A DNA stretch of 64,000 bases from Pleomorphochaeta sp963678575 (GTDB lineage: Bacteria; Spirochaetota; Spirochaetia; Sphaerochaetales; Sphaerochaetaceae): the NCBI GenBank assembly GCA_963678575.2, contig CAXXHV010000002.1:1054001-1118000 (forward strand). Direction: 5' to 3'. Below are positions 25,212 through 34,597 of the stretch, in pieces. Under the pieces are notes generated by a model. It was not told the origin of the DNA, made no database searches, and worked only from the letters and a program-made list of their open reading frames with translations. Position numbers and translations under genes: made by a program. Position 1 is the first letter of the stretch; each line of letters begins with the position of its first letter.

Positions 25212-27656
25212 ATGCAAAAATACTTTGACTTCCAAGAAAAACATAAGAATAAAATTATAATTATTATTTTAGTAATTACACTTTTTTTCATTTATAATAT
25301 TTTTAATTTAAAATTAAATGCAGATTTTAGCTCATTATTTACGCAAGTTGAAAATACAGTTTATTATCCCTCGTCAAACTTTGACAAAAAAAAAGTTGAT
25401 CAATTAATAAATAGTTATTCTACTTACAAAACAATAAATACTCAAGAAATTGCTAAGTTAGAAAGTCCAATAGAATTTGATGATACTGCACAAATACCTT
25501 ATACAATAATTGATAAAAAGGAAAAAGATCTAAAAAAATCTTCTGGATTATTATTATTAATAAGTAATAAAAATTTCTTTACACCTCTCTTTTTAAATCA
25601 ATTAGAAATATGTTTAACTAATTTAGAAAACAAAAAAGAAGTACAATCTATTAACTCTCTTTTTGATTTCTTAACTATTGAAAAAAAAGGGACCAGGTTA
25701 TCACTAGTTAGTTTATCTCTAAAACCCCCTTTAGAAAAATGGAGTAATGAAGAAGCTATGCAATTAAAAAATTTAATTGCAAAAGATCCTTCAATAACCG
25801 GATACCTAGTAAGCAAGGATTTAACTTCTGTTATATTTACCCTTAATATTAGTAATTTAAATGAAAAAGAAATCTATGATTTATTAGATACTTTAGAACC
25901 TCTAAAACAATTGAATTCATCTTTTGCAATTACAGGAAATTTACCAATTACTTATAGAATAATGTATTATTTAAAACATGATTTAATTATCTTGCTTTCA
26001 TTATGTTTCATAGTAATATTATTTGTTTTTTATATTTCTTTTAAATCAAAATTGAGTATGATTCTTCCATTAATTCTATCGGTTTTAGAAATAATATGGA
26101 CCTTAGGAACAATGGCAATATTAAAATATGAATTATCACTAATAAATATTGTCACCCCATGTATGGTCTTAACTTTAGGGAGTTCCTACTCTGTTCATAT
26201 ATTAAGTGAATACTTTAGTATCTATGACGAAAAAAGAAAATCTGAAATATCCTTATTAACAATAAAAAAAATATATAAAACAATTCTTCTTGCAGCCTTT
26301 ACTACAATAGCTGGATTCCTAAGTTTATTAATTTCAAAAGTAACTGGATTAAAAGAATTCGGCATCTCAGTCTCTATTGGGATAATATATTGTGCCCTAT
26401 TATCTTTAACGTTATTACCCATTATTTTAAGTTATCTAAAAAAAACAAAATCAAAAAATATAAATACAATACAGAATGATATCCTTACAAAATCAATAAA
26501 TAAAATATCTAAAGTCGTTATTAATAAATGGTATTTATTTATAATATTTTTTTGTTTAATAATTTTACTTTTCTTTAATGTAAAAAATAAAATCTCAGTA
26601 GACACAAATTATATGGCATATTTCCCTTCTTCAAATAGAATAGTTAAAGACACAAAAGAGATATCAAAAGCTTTAGGTGGAGACATGCCTTATGAAATAA
26701 TAATAAAAGCTCCAGAGAATTCAAATAAATTCTTTTTAAATCCAGAGAATTTATCAAAAGTTTATAACTTTGAAAAAACAATTATGAAAAGCCCAGATAT
26801 TCTACAAAATATATCATTTGCTTCATATGTTGCATTTCTAAATAAAACTTATTCAAATGTAGATGAAATACCTTCTAACAAAGGTTTATTAAATCTATTT
26901 GATAGATTAATAATTACGCTAAAAAAAAGAAGCAACACTCTTTTATCTAAAGTAATTAGTGATGATGCAAATACAATTAGAATTTTCTTGCAATGCTATG
27001 ACAGCGAAAAAGATGATATCACAACAATTACCAGTAGCAAACGAATAGAAACTTTGATGAAAGAAGCTATAAATTTGCTTCCAGAAAATACTGAAGTAAC
27101 TTTTTCAGGAACTAATGCAAAAGCATTAAGGTTCAGTGATCAATTAATTATTGACCAAAAAAACTCTCAACGTTTAGCATATTTATTTGTACTTATAATT
27201 GCTTCAATAGCCTTTATGTCATTTTACAGAGGGTTTTTAACACTTATACCAGTAGCTTTCTCAATTATGATGAATTATATTTTTATGTATATTTTTAAAA
27301 TTCCTTTTGATATGGTCACAGTTAGTTTTGCCAGTGTTGCAATAGGGAGTGGCGTTGATGATGCTATTCATTTTCTTTTAAAATATTCATCGCTTAAAAA
27401 AGATGATAATAAGGCAAACGTAAAAAAACAAATAAATAATACAATACGAACTACGGGAAGGCCAATTGTTTTAACTACCGTTTCAATTGTATTGGGAATG
27501 ATGATGCTTACTTTTGCCAGTTATTTGCCTATCAAATATTTTGGATTATTGATGAGTATTGCTTTAATGGATTCTATGCTTGCAACTATATTTATTTTAC
27601 CATCATTCATTATATTTATTGATAAGTTTAAATTTTTTGTTAAAAAGAAATATTAA
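25212..27656 (+). CDS. RND-superfamily (MMPL-type) exporter, paralogue 2
   Basis: An 814-residue RND protein with two halves of membrane helices and periplasmic loops; markers are GSSYSVHILSEYFSIY and GSGVDDAIHFLLKYSSL, the latter with the conserved DD pair. It is a paralogue of the protein at 13826-16186, sharing IEKKGTRL in the first loop and TNYMAYFPSSN-like sequence at the second. Start ATG follows AAAGG. It diverges from the O-antigen ligase-like gene and its 3' end overlaps the convergent barrel gene by 17 bases. A lipid or glycolipid export role is inferred from family and neighbours. Confidence 0.85.
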   Translation: MQKYFDFQEKHKNKIIIIILVITLFFIYNIFNLKLNADFSSLFTQVENTVYYPSSNFDKKKVDQLINSYSTYKTINTQEIAKLESPIEFDDTAQIPYTIIDKKEKDLKKSSGLLLLISNKNFFTPLFLNQLEICLTNLENKKEVQSINSLFDFLTIEKKGTRLSLVSLSLKPPLEKWSNEEAMQLKNLIAKDPSITGYLVSKDLTSVIFTLNISNLNEKEIYDLLDTLEPLKQLNSSFAITGNLPITYRIMYYLKHDLIILLSLCFIVILFVFYISFKSKLSMILPLILSVLEIIWTLGTMAILKYELSLINIVTPCMVLTLGSSYSVHILSEYFSIYDEKRKSEISLLTIKKIYKTILLAAFTTIAGFLSLLISKVTGLKEFGISVSIGIIYCALLSLTLLPIILSYLKKTKSKNINTIQNDILTKSINKISKVVINKWYLFIIFFCLIILLFFNVKNKISVDTNYMAYFPSSNRIVKDTKEISKALGGDMPYEIIIKAPENSNKFFLNPENLSKVYNFEKTIMKSPDILQNISFASYVAFLNKTYSNVDEIPSNKGLLNLFDRLIITLKKRSNTLLSKVISDDANTIRIFLQCYDSEKDDITTITSSKRIETLMKEAINLLPENTEVTFSGTNAKALRFSDQLIIDQKNSQRLAYLFVLIIASIAFMSFYRGFLTLIPVAFSIMMNYIFMYIFKIPFDMVTVSFASVAIGSGVDDAIHFLLKYSSLKKDDNKANVKKQINNTIRTTGRPIVLTTVSIVLGMMMLTFASYLPIKYFGLLMSIALMDSMLATIFILPSFIIFIDKFKFFVKKKY

Positions 27657-29382
27657 ATCCCGTTGTCAATTGTAAATCATATGAAGAATTACCATTGTAA
27701 TCTTGATTAATAATATTAATACTATCTAACTGCAAAAAAGTTTGTAAATTATCTTTAATTGAATATCTTACAAAAAGACCAATAATACTTGAATAGCTAA
27801 GTCCTGTTTTGGAATTATCATAATTATTAGTTGTTAAAAAACCTGGATCATCAGGTAATTCAGTACTGCCAACAGGCGCCCAAAGGGTATTAATATCATT
27901 GGTTCCATGTAACATAAATAAGCAATTTAATTCTATTAGTAATTTAGAATTTAGTCTAAGTGAATTATTTAGATTGAAAATTAATGCATCACCACCATAT
28001 TTAAATCCTAAAAATTGTTTATCAAATATAATTCCAGAATACTCTCCATTCCTTGTAACATTCGTAAATTCTCTTGTTGCAACTATAAAATTAATTCCAT
28101 ATCCTGATTGAATAGATGCTTTTGAAACTTCAGTTTTCCCATTATCTCGTAAATATAAATATGGAGAAGTATAAGCGCCTTCAAAACTAATTATTAAAGG
28201 CATAGTATTAATAAAATTAATATGTTTTAACCCTAAAATTAAACCTAAAGAATTAGGGGAATATTTATCTGTTGATTCAGTTGGTAAAAAAACAATATCA
28301 TCATTTACAAATTGCATATAAACATTGATAGAATTAAATATAGAAAAATCAAATTCAGCTGATAATAATGAATTACAATTTGCTTTTGTAAACATACTAT
28401 GATATGAAAGAAGAGGACTAAATGCTCTCATATCAATTGTAGAATCCTCACTAGCATACATTATCCCCTCTGATAATGCCCACCCAAATCTATTATTTTC
28501 ACTTCTTCCTTCAATTCTATGAGCTACAAACATTGAAAATCCTTGTAATGAATCAAATTGTGTTGTATTTAAATCAAAATCTAAAGAATCTACATAATTC
28601 ATTTGATGAGGGAAAAAGGAAGCAATGTAAGAATATTTTAATCGATTACCAAAAACAGTAAATCTTATAATATCTTGATATTTTAAATTATTAGAAATAA
28701 ATAAATTACTATTTTTCGAGGCTCCCCAATTAAGATTATCTCGACCTATTTGCAAATTCCAGGAATCTGAACCTAAAGAAACAAAAGCTCGTTGAGGCAT
28801 GTTTGTTTCAATATCATTTGCCCAATTAGAATTTGTAATATTTAATAAATTTGTTTGAAAATAAGAAGAACCAAATGGCTTTTCATTTATTCTGGCAAGA
28901 CCTATTGAATAATCGCAGAAACCATAAAAAAAAGAATCACCATAAATACTTAGATTAAAATCAATTATGTTTGATTGTTCCCTCCACCCTCTATTAAATG
29001 AAGCCCTTTCTATAAAATCTGTAGTATTAAGATGTGAATAAGATTCAATATTTAAATCACTTACCATAGAAAATTGAACATCTTTGTCTAACGTTTTAAT
29101 AAAAGAATTTAATTTATTATTAATCAAATTATATTCACGTTTTTCATTTTCACTTAAATTATCATACCTTATTTGATTCAGCATTAATTGAAGTTCAGAT
29201 ATAGAATATGGAGCACTCATTGAAGGCAGAGCATAATTAGCTTTAATATACAAAAGCGAAATTGAATTTATCAATTCTGTTTCTTCAGTAATATTCAAAA
29301 TATTTTGTTTATTTTCTTTAGCAAATATTGGAAATACAGCTAATAATAAAACAAGAAACATTATTATTTTGTATTTTTTCAA
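27640..29382 (-). CDS. Outer-membrane beta-barrel protein, possibly Wzi-like
   Basis: A signal peptide (MKKYKIIMFLVLLLAVFPIFA) is followed by a helical stretch with ISELQLMLNQIRYD and then a long series of amphipathic strands ending in aromatic residue FNISF, as expected for an outer-membrane barrel. SWNLQIGRDNLNWGASKNSNLFISNN (partly quoted as GRDNLNWGASKNSNLFISNN) resembles the motif of Wzi, the capsule-anchoring lectin-like barrel; this is a weak match by eye. At 580 residues it is somewhat larger than Wzi. It converges on the second RND exporter and lies near the O-antigen ligase gene, so a surface-polysaccharide link is plausible. Confidence 0.6.
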   Translation of the reverse strand: MKKYKIIMFLVLLLAVFPIFAKENKQNILNITEETELINSISLLYIKANYALPSMSAPYSISELQLMLNQIRYDNLSENEKREYNLINNKLNSFIKTLDKDVQFSMVSDLNIESYSHLNTTDFIERASFNRGWREQSNIIDFNLSIYGDSFFYGFCDYSIGLARINEKPFGSSYFQTNLLNITNSNWANDIETNMPQRAFVSLGSDSWNLQIGRDNLNWGASKNSNLFISNNLKYQDIIRFTVFGNRLKYSYIASFFPHQMNYVDSLDFDLNTTQFDSLQGFSMFVAHRIEGRSENNRFGWALSEGIMYASEDSTIDMRAFSPLLSYHSMFTKANCNSLLSAEFDFSIFNSINVYMQFVNDDIVFLPTESTDKYSPNSLGLILGLKHINFINTMPLIISFEGAYTSPYLYLRDNGKTEVSKASIQSGYGINFIVATREFTNVTRNGEYSGIIFDKQFLGFKYGGDALIFNLNNSLRLNSKLLIELNCLFMLHGTNDINTLWAPVGSTELPDDPGFLTTNNYDNSKTGLSYSSIIGLFVRYSIKDNLQTFLQLDSINIINQDYNGNSSYDLQLTTGFNISF

Positions 29383-29502
29383 CTAATTAATCATCCTTTT
29401 GAAACGATAGTAAAAAAATAACATTATTTTTACAAATTTTCAATAATAAAATATAGCAAACTAATTATTAAAAATTCGTTAATCTAATATCAAAAAACAA
29501 AA

Positions 29503-30297
29503 TTAAAAAGAAAGGTATTTATGAAGCCAATTAAGACTCAATTGCTTCCATTGTCCAACATGCTCATCAATTTTATAACAATCAGTTGTACACATCGATA
29601 AACCATGCTCTCCATTTGGAAATAAGTGAAACTCACAAGGAACTTTGTTTTTTATTAATGCATTTACATATAACATACTATTTTGAACATCAACTGTTTC
29701 ATCATCTTCGGTGTGCCATACAAAAACTGGAGACATATCATTATTTACATGATCTTCTAAACTTAATAGATTAATTAACTCATTATCGTTTTTTGTTACC
29801 CAATTTTTCGATCCTTGATGAGCATATTCCTTCATGCTTATTACTGGGTAAGCTAAGATAGTTGCATCAGGAGAATTATATCCATCATTAATATTTGTTT
29901 TTTCAACTATACTAGGATGATTATAAAGAGTAGCAAGAGAAGCAGCTAAATGAGCACCTGCGGAAAAGCCAATTACAGCAATTTCAGTTGGATTTACACA
30001 AAAAACACTTGATTTATTTCTTATTTGTACAAAAGAATCACTCAACTCTAATAAAGGATTTAAATCTGCAGCATTTTCCTTGATTGAATAGTCTAAAATA
30101 AACGTATTAAAGCCATGTGAAAAATAATATAATGCTACGGGGTCTTTTTCTCTATCGGATACTTTTTCATAACCACCACCAGGGCATACAATCATAGCAC
30201 TTCTAATATTTTTTAGCATATTATCTTCATTGTAGTCATGAATATAACCTGTAAGAGGCACTTTTTTTGGACCAACTGATAATTGAACAATTCTCAT
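29503..30297 (-). CDS. Alpha/beta-hydrolase, acetyl-esterase type
   Basis: A cytoplasmic esterase-like protein without signal peptide. Features are MIVCPGGGYEKVSDREKDP (oxyanion region), nucleophile elbow AVIGFSAGAHLAAS with Ser in GFSAG, the Asp in FVWHTEDDETVD, and the catalytic His in FPNGEHGLSM. This pattern fits the xylan/acetyl-esterase BD-FAE group. Start is the ATG at 30297 with GGGAG eight bases upstream; a longer frame would run through the tRNA-Pro gene. It lies 20 bases downstream of that tRNA on the same strand and may be cotranscribed with it. Confidence 0.85.
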   Translation of the reverse strand: MRIVQLSVGPKKVPLTGYIHDYNEDNMLKNIRSAMIVCPGGGYEKVSDREKDPVALYYFSHGFNTFILDYSIKENAADLNPLLELSDSFVQIRNKSSVFCVNPTEIAVIGFSAGAHLAASLATLYNHPSIVEKTNINDGYNSPDATILAYPVISMKEYAHQGSKNWVTKNDNELINLLSLEDHVNNDMSPVFVWHTEDDETVDVQNSMLYVNALIKNKVPCEFHLFPNGEHGLSMCTTDCYKIDEHVGQWKQLSLNWLHKYLSF

Positions 30298-30317
30298 AAT
30301 TAAAACTCCCAATATTG

Positions 30318-30390
30318 TCGGATAGAGAGGACTTGAACCTCCGACATCTTGCTCCCGAAGCAAGTGCGCTAGCCTCTGCGCTACTATCCG
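30318..30390 (-). tRNA. tRNA-Pro (anticodon CGG)
   Basis: A full cloverleaf folds on the minus strand: acceptor CGGATAG/CTATCCG, D stem GCGC/GCGC, anticodon stem CTTGC/GCAAG with loop TTCGGGA (anticodon CGG), and T arm GGAGG TTCAAGT CCTCT. Length is 73 with discriminator A; CCA is not encoded. Confidence 0.96.
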
Positions 30391-30403
30391 AATTTTGTAT
30401 TAA

Positions 30404-30432
30404 ATACTATTAAGAATTAGTGGAAGTGTCAA
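30404..30432 (-). promoter_or_regulatory. Promoter of tRNA-Pro
   Basis: TTGACA (30432-30427) is followed after 17 bases by TAGTAT (30409-30404). Transcription would begin a few bases before the mature 5' end at 30390. Confidence 0.65.
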
Positions 30433-30476
30433 ATAATAACTTGCATTTTTAATATTTATAAGTTTTAATAATTTCT

Positions 30477-31673
30477 ATGGTTTCAAAAAGCTCTAAATTA
30501 GTTCTACTAAATCTCATGATATTTAATTTTTTATTACTTCCAATTTATGCGATTTCTCCGACAGGTGAAGTTACTAAAATTGGTCAAAGCGATAAATTAG
30601 GAGATAAAATTTTCCCCGTAAGTTTCTTTGTTACGTACGATGTCTATGACTTTGATTTTATTAAAGATTACCCAACAAATATGGAATTTGATATTAATGG
30701 GGGGTACGGAACAAGAAGTATTTTTCAAGATCCTATTACTGGCTTAGCCCCTTGGTGTGCCAATTATGATTCTAGTGAAAATTCTACTTATTTTTCAGAT
30801 CCTAATGAAAAATATGGCATAATCTTTAGTGGATGGGAGATGAGATTTAATCAAAAACTTCCTGTTTCAGAAAAAATTCCTGGTACTTTATACTCGTGGG
30901 TTAGTACTGGAGCCCATTATGAACAAGCTATAGACCTACTAGAAAACTTCCGAAATTCGGATTTCTCAAATTCTTCTATTTTCAATCAGTTAGCAATTGA
31001 TAGTGATAAAACATTTTATGGAATTCCAGATTTAAATGGAAATAGATATATACATGATTTTTCAATAACTTTCGGTTCAATTTATAAACATAAAATAAAA
31101 GGTATTAGCATTAATAATAAATTATCTCTTAAATTAGCACCAAAGTGGTTATTAAATAATTTCGAAAAATTTGGTGGACATTCAAATTATAATTTAGCTC
31201 ACTTAGAATTAAATTTTTCTAAACCCTATTTCAAAAAATATTATAAGGATTTTTTTACAAATAAAAAATTTAGATTGTTTAATTTAACTTTAAAAAATGA
31301 ATTTGATTATCGCTATATCAATGGTGATGCAGTGCCAATGTATGAAGCTGATTATTTTTCAATTAATCATGATTACAATAATTTACAAAACAATTTATAT
31401 AATAAATTTTCAGTAATTTTATATGGCCCACAATTTATGGCTAAAGATTGTTACCCTTTTATCCAATTGTATTATTATAGTGATTTTAGATGGGGTAAAT
31501 TAAATAACACAGAGCCTATTTTCAATGAGTATAATAAGGGAGTTTTTTATCATGAATTAGGTTGTTTATCAGAATTAAGATTCATCGGAATTATCCATTT
31601 GGATTATAAAATTACATACAATTTAATATCTAATAGGTTAAAACAAGAGGCTTTTTTCTATGTCCAAATATAA
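30477..31673 (+). CDS. Exported protein of unknown function, probable outer-membrane barrel
   Basis: I do not recognise the family. A signal peptide is visible (LVLLNLMIFNFLLLPIYA with cleavage after IYA). The remainder is rich in Tyr, Phe and Asn with alternating hydrophobic stretches such as LFNLTLKNEFDYRY and FFYVQI at the C-terminus, suggesting a beta-barrel of about 375 mature residues. There is no ribosome binding site; a promoter TTGCAT-17-TTTAAT (30441-30469) would start transcription at the ATG itself, so the mRNA may be leaderless. It is a single gene between tRNA-Pro and the PpiC gene. Confidence 0.7.
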   Translation: MVSKSSKLVLLNLMIFNFLLLPIYAISPTGEVTKIGQSDKLGDKIFPVSFFVTYDVYDFDFIKDYPTNMEFDINGGYGTRSIFQDPITGLAPWCANYDSSENSTYFSDPNEKYGIIFSGWEMRFNQKLPVSEKIPGTLYSWVSTGAHYEQAIDLLENFRNSDFSNSSIFNQLAIDSDKTFYGIPDLNGNRYIHDFSITFGSIYKHKIKGISINNKLSLKLAPKWLLNNFEKFGGHSNYNLAHLELNFSKPYFKKYYKDFFTNKKFRLFNLTLKNEFDYRYINGDAVPMYEADYFSINHDYNNLQNNLYNKFSVILYGPQFMAKDCYPFIQLYYYSDFRWGKLNNTEPIFNEYNKGVFYHELGCLSELRFIGIIHLDYKITYNLISNRLKQEAFFYVQI

Positions 31674-31711
31674 AAAAATAAAACTCAAGTATTGATTTAA
31701 TAATTAATTCA

Positions 31712-31740
31712 TTGACAGTAATTGCCGTAAATGGTATTTT
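31712..31740 (+). promoter_or_regulatory. Promoter of the PpiC-type foldase gene
   Basis: TTGACA (31712-31717), a 17-base spacer, then TATTTT (31735-31740), about 55 bases before the ATG at 31796. Confidence 0.6.
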
Positions 31741-31795
31741 TCAAAAGATATATCCGCATACTTTAGGATAATAATTTCGTAGGAGAGGTTTATAC

Positions 31796-33316
31796 ATGCC
31801 TTCAGATGACAATAAAGGAACTGAAAAAAGTTCACAAAACAGTGTGAAGATGGCTTCACACAAGAAAAAAAAGGTTAGTGCTGGTTGGATTTTCGGAATG
31901 ACCGTTCTGATTCTAATTGCTATTTCTTTCATCGCTGCACCTGCTATTCGCGCAATTGTAGGACAATCTGTTACTCAAGAGTTAAAATTTGGCTCTTATA
32001 ACGGTGAAGATATCGTATATGCACAAAATACTTACTTTTATGATCAATATCAAAAGTATGGTTCTCAATACTCAGGATCAACAGCAAATAGTGATTTAGC
32101 TCTTTACAATATTTGGAAAAGTGCATTTGATAGCACAGTTTATTATGTTGCAGTAACTCAGATGGCTGATGAAGTTGGTATTTTATCAACTGAAAACACT
32201 ATTAATGATGCTATAATAAATAGCGGATATTATAATGTTGATGGCAAGTTTAGCAAAAAAGCATATGAAGAAACTTCAACAGAAAAGAAAGCTTCAATTA
32301 GAAGTACTATAACAAGAACTCTTCCATACAACACTGTATTATCTGATGTATCTTCAGCTCTTACAAGTGATAGTGAAACAGATTATGTTTTATCAATGGC
32401 TGATAATACAAGAAGTTTTGACTATGTAGTATTTGATGCTTCTATGTATCCAAAAGAATTAGCTGCTCAATATGGTTTAACTAACCCTCAACTATTCTAT
32501 AGCTTTGATTTATCAATTATAACAGTTGAAACAAAAGAAGATGCTGATAATTTAATGACACAATTAAATAGTGGTTCAGACTTTGCAGAAATTGCAAAAG
32601 CAAATAGCAAAGATAGTTATGCAGAAAATGGTGGAGAAATTGGAGTTGTTCCTTTCTACGCAGTTAAAAATAACTTCAAAGACCCACAAGAAGCAAATCA
32701 AATTCTCGATGAGAAAAAAGATAGTATTATAGGTCCTCTAGAATCCGCAAGTGGTTGGGCAATTTATAAACTTAATACAACACCACAAGCTGCTGATTAT
32801 ACTGATGATGACACAATTAATATGATAAGAGCTTATATCGCAGGTAATGATGAAAGCATCTTAGACAATTATTTATTAGAAAAAGCAAATAGTTTTGTTG
32901 CTTCAGTTAATAATGACTTTAGTACAGCTGCTAAAGAAAACAATCTAGAGGTAAATGCTGTTAGTGCAACAGCTAAAAATATTGGTGATAGTCAATATAT
33001 GAGTTCATTTAGCAATAGTGATACTAAAGGCGTTTTAGCAACTGCTGCAACTGATGAAAATGTTATGAAACAACTCTTTAATTCAGAAGTTGGCAAAACT
33101 ATGGATCCAATTAAAGCTAATTCTTCTTATATTGTTGTTAATGTTGCTTCTGAATCTACTGATTCTGGAATAGGTGATTATCTAAGAGGTGTTTATCCTT
33201 ATTATGCAGCACAACAAAATCCAGCTGATTTACAATATGCTATAATGGCTTCTGACAAATTAGAAAATAACTTTATGACAGTATTTATTCAAAAAATATT
33301 AGGCTCATCAAACTAG
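31796..33316 (+). CDS. Membrane-anchored PpiC-type peptidyl-prolyl isomerase/chaperone (SurA/PpiD-like)
   Basis: A 506-residue periplasmic foldase. The N-terminus is cytoplasmic and basic (SHKKKKVSAG), followed by one transmembrane segment (residues 29-51) that likely anchors it. A helical SurA-N-like region follows, and a parvulin domain occupies about residues 235-325 (FAEIAKANSKDSYAENGGEIG, with SGWAIYKL near its end). The layout matches PpiD-like chaperones that help outer-membrane proteins fold. AGGAGAGG precedes the ATG. Single transcription unit ending in a strong terminator. Confidence 0.88.
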   Translation: MPSDDNKGTEKSSQNSVKMASHKKKKVSAGWIFGMTVLILIAISFIAAPAIRAIVGQSVTQELKFGSYNGEDIVYAQNTYFYDQYQKYGSQYSGSTANSDLALYNIWKSAFDSTVYYVAVTQMADEVGILSTENTINDAIINSGYYNVDGKFSKKAYEETSTEKKASIRSTITRTLPYNTVLSDVSSALTSDSETDYVLSMADNTRSFDYVVFDASMYPKELAAQYGLTNPQLFYSFDLSIITVETKEDADNLMTQLNSGSDFAEIAKANSKDSYAENGGEIGVVPFYAVKNNFKDPQEANQILDEKKDSIIGPLESASGWAIYKLNTTPQAADYTDDDTINMIRAYIAGNDESILDNYLLEKANSFVASVNNDFSTAAKENNLEVNAVSATAKNIGDSQYMSSFSNSDTKGVLATAATDENVMKQLFNSEVGKTMDPIKANSSYIVVNVASESTDSGIGDYLRGVYPYYAAQQNPADLQYAIMASDKLENNFMTVFIQKILGSSN

Positions 33317-33358
33317 TATTTTAAAAATATTTACCATCTTATAAGAATATGTTAACTT

Positions 33359-33387
33359 GGGATTGAATTAATTCAATCCCTTTTTTT
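33359..33387 (+). terminator. Rho-independent terminator after the PpiC gene
   Basis: A perfect 22-base inverted repeat with arms GGGATTGAATT and AATTCAATCCC (33359-33380), immediately followed by seven T residues. Confidence 0.9.
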
Positions 33388-33437
33388 GTTTAAAAAAACC
33401 AATTTTCATTGTACAATGCTTATTAGAGGAAGATATT

Positions 33438-34478
33438 ATGCAAAATGAAATAATTGAACCAACAAAATTATTAACTAAAAAAGGAACTCTTTTTAATGAC
33501 GGATGGGCTCGCAAACCCTTTTATAATTATGTAAGAAAAGATATAAAGGCTAATAAATTTCGTATAAAAGAATGGGATTATTATGCAATTACCAATCAAA
33601 AAGAAAAATATACAATTTCAGCAACAATTAGTGATTTGGGCTATTCAACTTTAGTTTCAATTGCATATATTGATTACAAACTTCAAAAATATAGTCAAAT
33701 TGATAAAGTTGTATTATTGCCCTTTAAAAGGATTAAACTTTCTCCTAATTCTACTGAAGATAGTTATGTTTCAAAAAGTTATGACAAGCTTAGAGCTTGT
33801 TTTGTAAAAAAAGGAAATGTTAGAAAATTACTATTTAGTTCTCCAGAGCTTATTTTACCTGATAATAGTATAGGGTTAGATGTTGATATTGAATTAGCAC
33901 AGAAAGAAGATATTCAATCAATGAATATAGCTACAAGTTGGGAAAAAAATAGAAAAGCATTTTATTTAAATGAGAAAATTAATTGTATGCCAGTTTCTGG
34001 TACAATTAAAAGAGGTTATGAAATTGAAAATGTAGATTCCAACAATACTTTTGCAACTCTAGATTGGGGTAGAGGAAGATGGACTTACAAAAATACTTGG
34101 TATTGGGCTAGTCTATCAACCCATATTAATTATATTCCTGTTGGCTTCAATTTAGGTTATGGATTTAGTGATAGATCTAAAGCAAGTGAAAATGCAATCT
34201 TTTATAACAATATTATTCATAAATTAGATAAAGTTTCTTTTGAAATCCCTGATAAGTACCTTAACAAAGATTGGAAATTCAAGGATAATGAAGGAAGGCT
34301 TAATTTAATTTTCACTCCTCTAGTTGATAGAGAAGGAAAATTTAATTATGGAATAATAAAAAGTGAACAACACCAAGTATTTGGTGAGTTCACCGGAAAA
34401 CTTGTTTTAGATAATAATGATATCATAGTATTGGACAAACATTTAGGTTTTGCAGAGAAAGTAATAAATAATTGGTAA
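33438..34478 (+). CDS. DUF2804 family protein
   Basis: Recognised as DUF2804 from the opening KKGTLFNDGWARKPF and WDYYAI, the DLDWGRG-like segment ATLDWGRGRWTY and YGFSDRSKASENAIFYN, and the C-terminal FTPLVDREGK. No signal peptide or membrane segment is seen, so it is probably cytoplasmic. The family has a lipocalin-like/tocopherol-cyclase-like fold by reputation, but no assigned function. AGAGGAAG precedes the ATG at a good distance. It is monocistronic here. Confidence 0.85.
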   Translation: MQNEIIEPTKLLTKKGTLFNDGWARKPFYNYVRKDIKANKFRIKEWDYYAITNQKEKYTISATISDLGYSTLVSIAYIDYKLQKYSQIDKVVLLPFKRIKLSPNSTEDSYVSKSYDKLRACFVKKGNVRKLLFSSPELILPDNSIGLDVDIELAQKEDIQSMNIATSWEKNRKAFYLNEKINCMPVSGTIKRGYEIENVDSNNTFATLDWGRGRWTYKNTWYWASLSTHINYIPVGFNLGYGFSDRSKASENAIFYNNIIHKLDKVSFEIPDKYLNKDWKFKDNEGRLNLIFTPLVDREGKFNYGIIKSEQHQVFGEFTGKLVLDNNDIIVLDKHLGFAEKVINNW

Positions 34479-34597
34479 AAAATAGTTGTAATTAGTTAGG
34501 TTTTATGCTTTATTAATGACGGACGTAAAATTTTATTCAATAAATAATTACTAATTCAAGTTATTATTTAAATCAAAAATATAAATATAGGAGTTAC

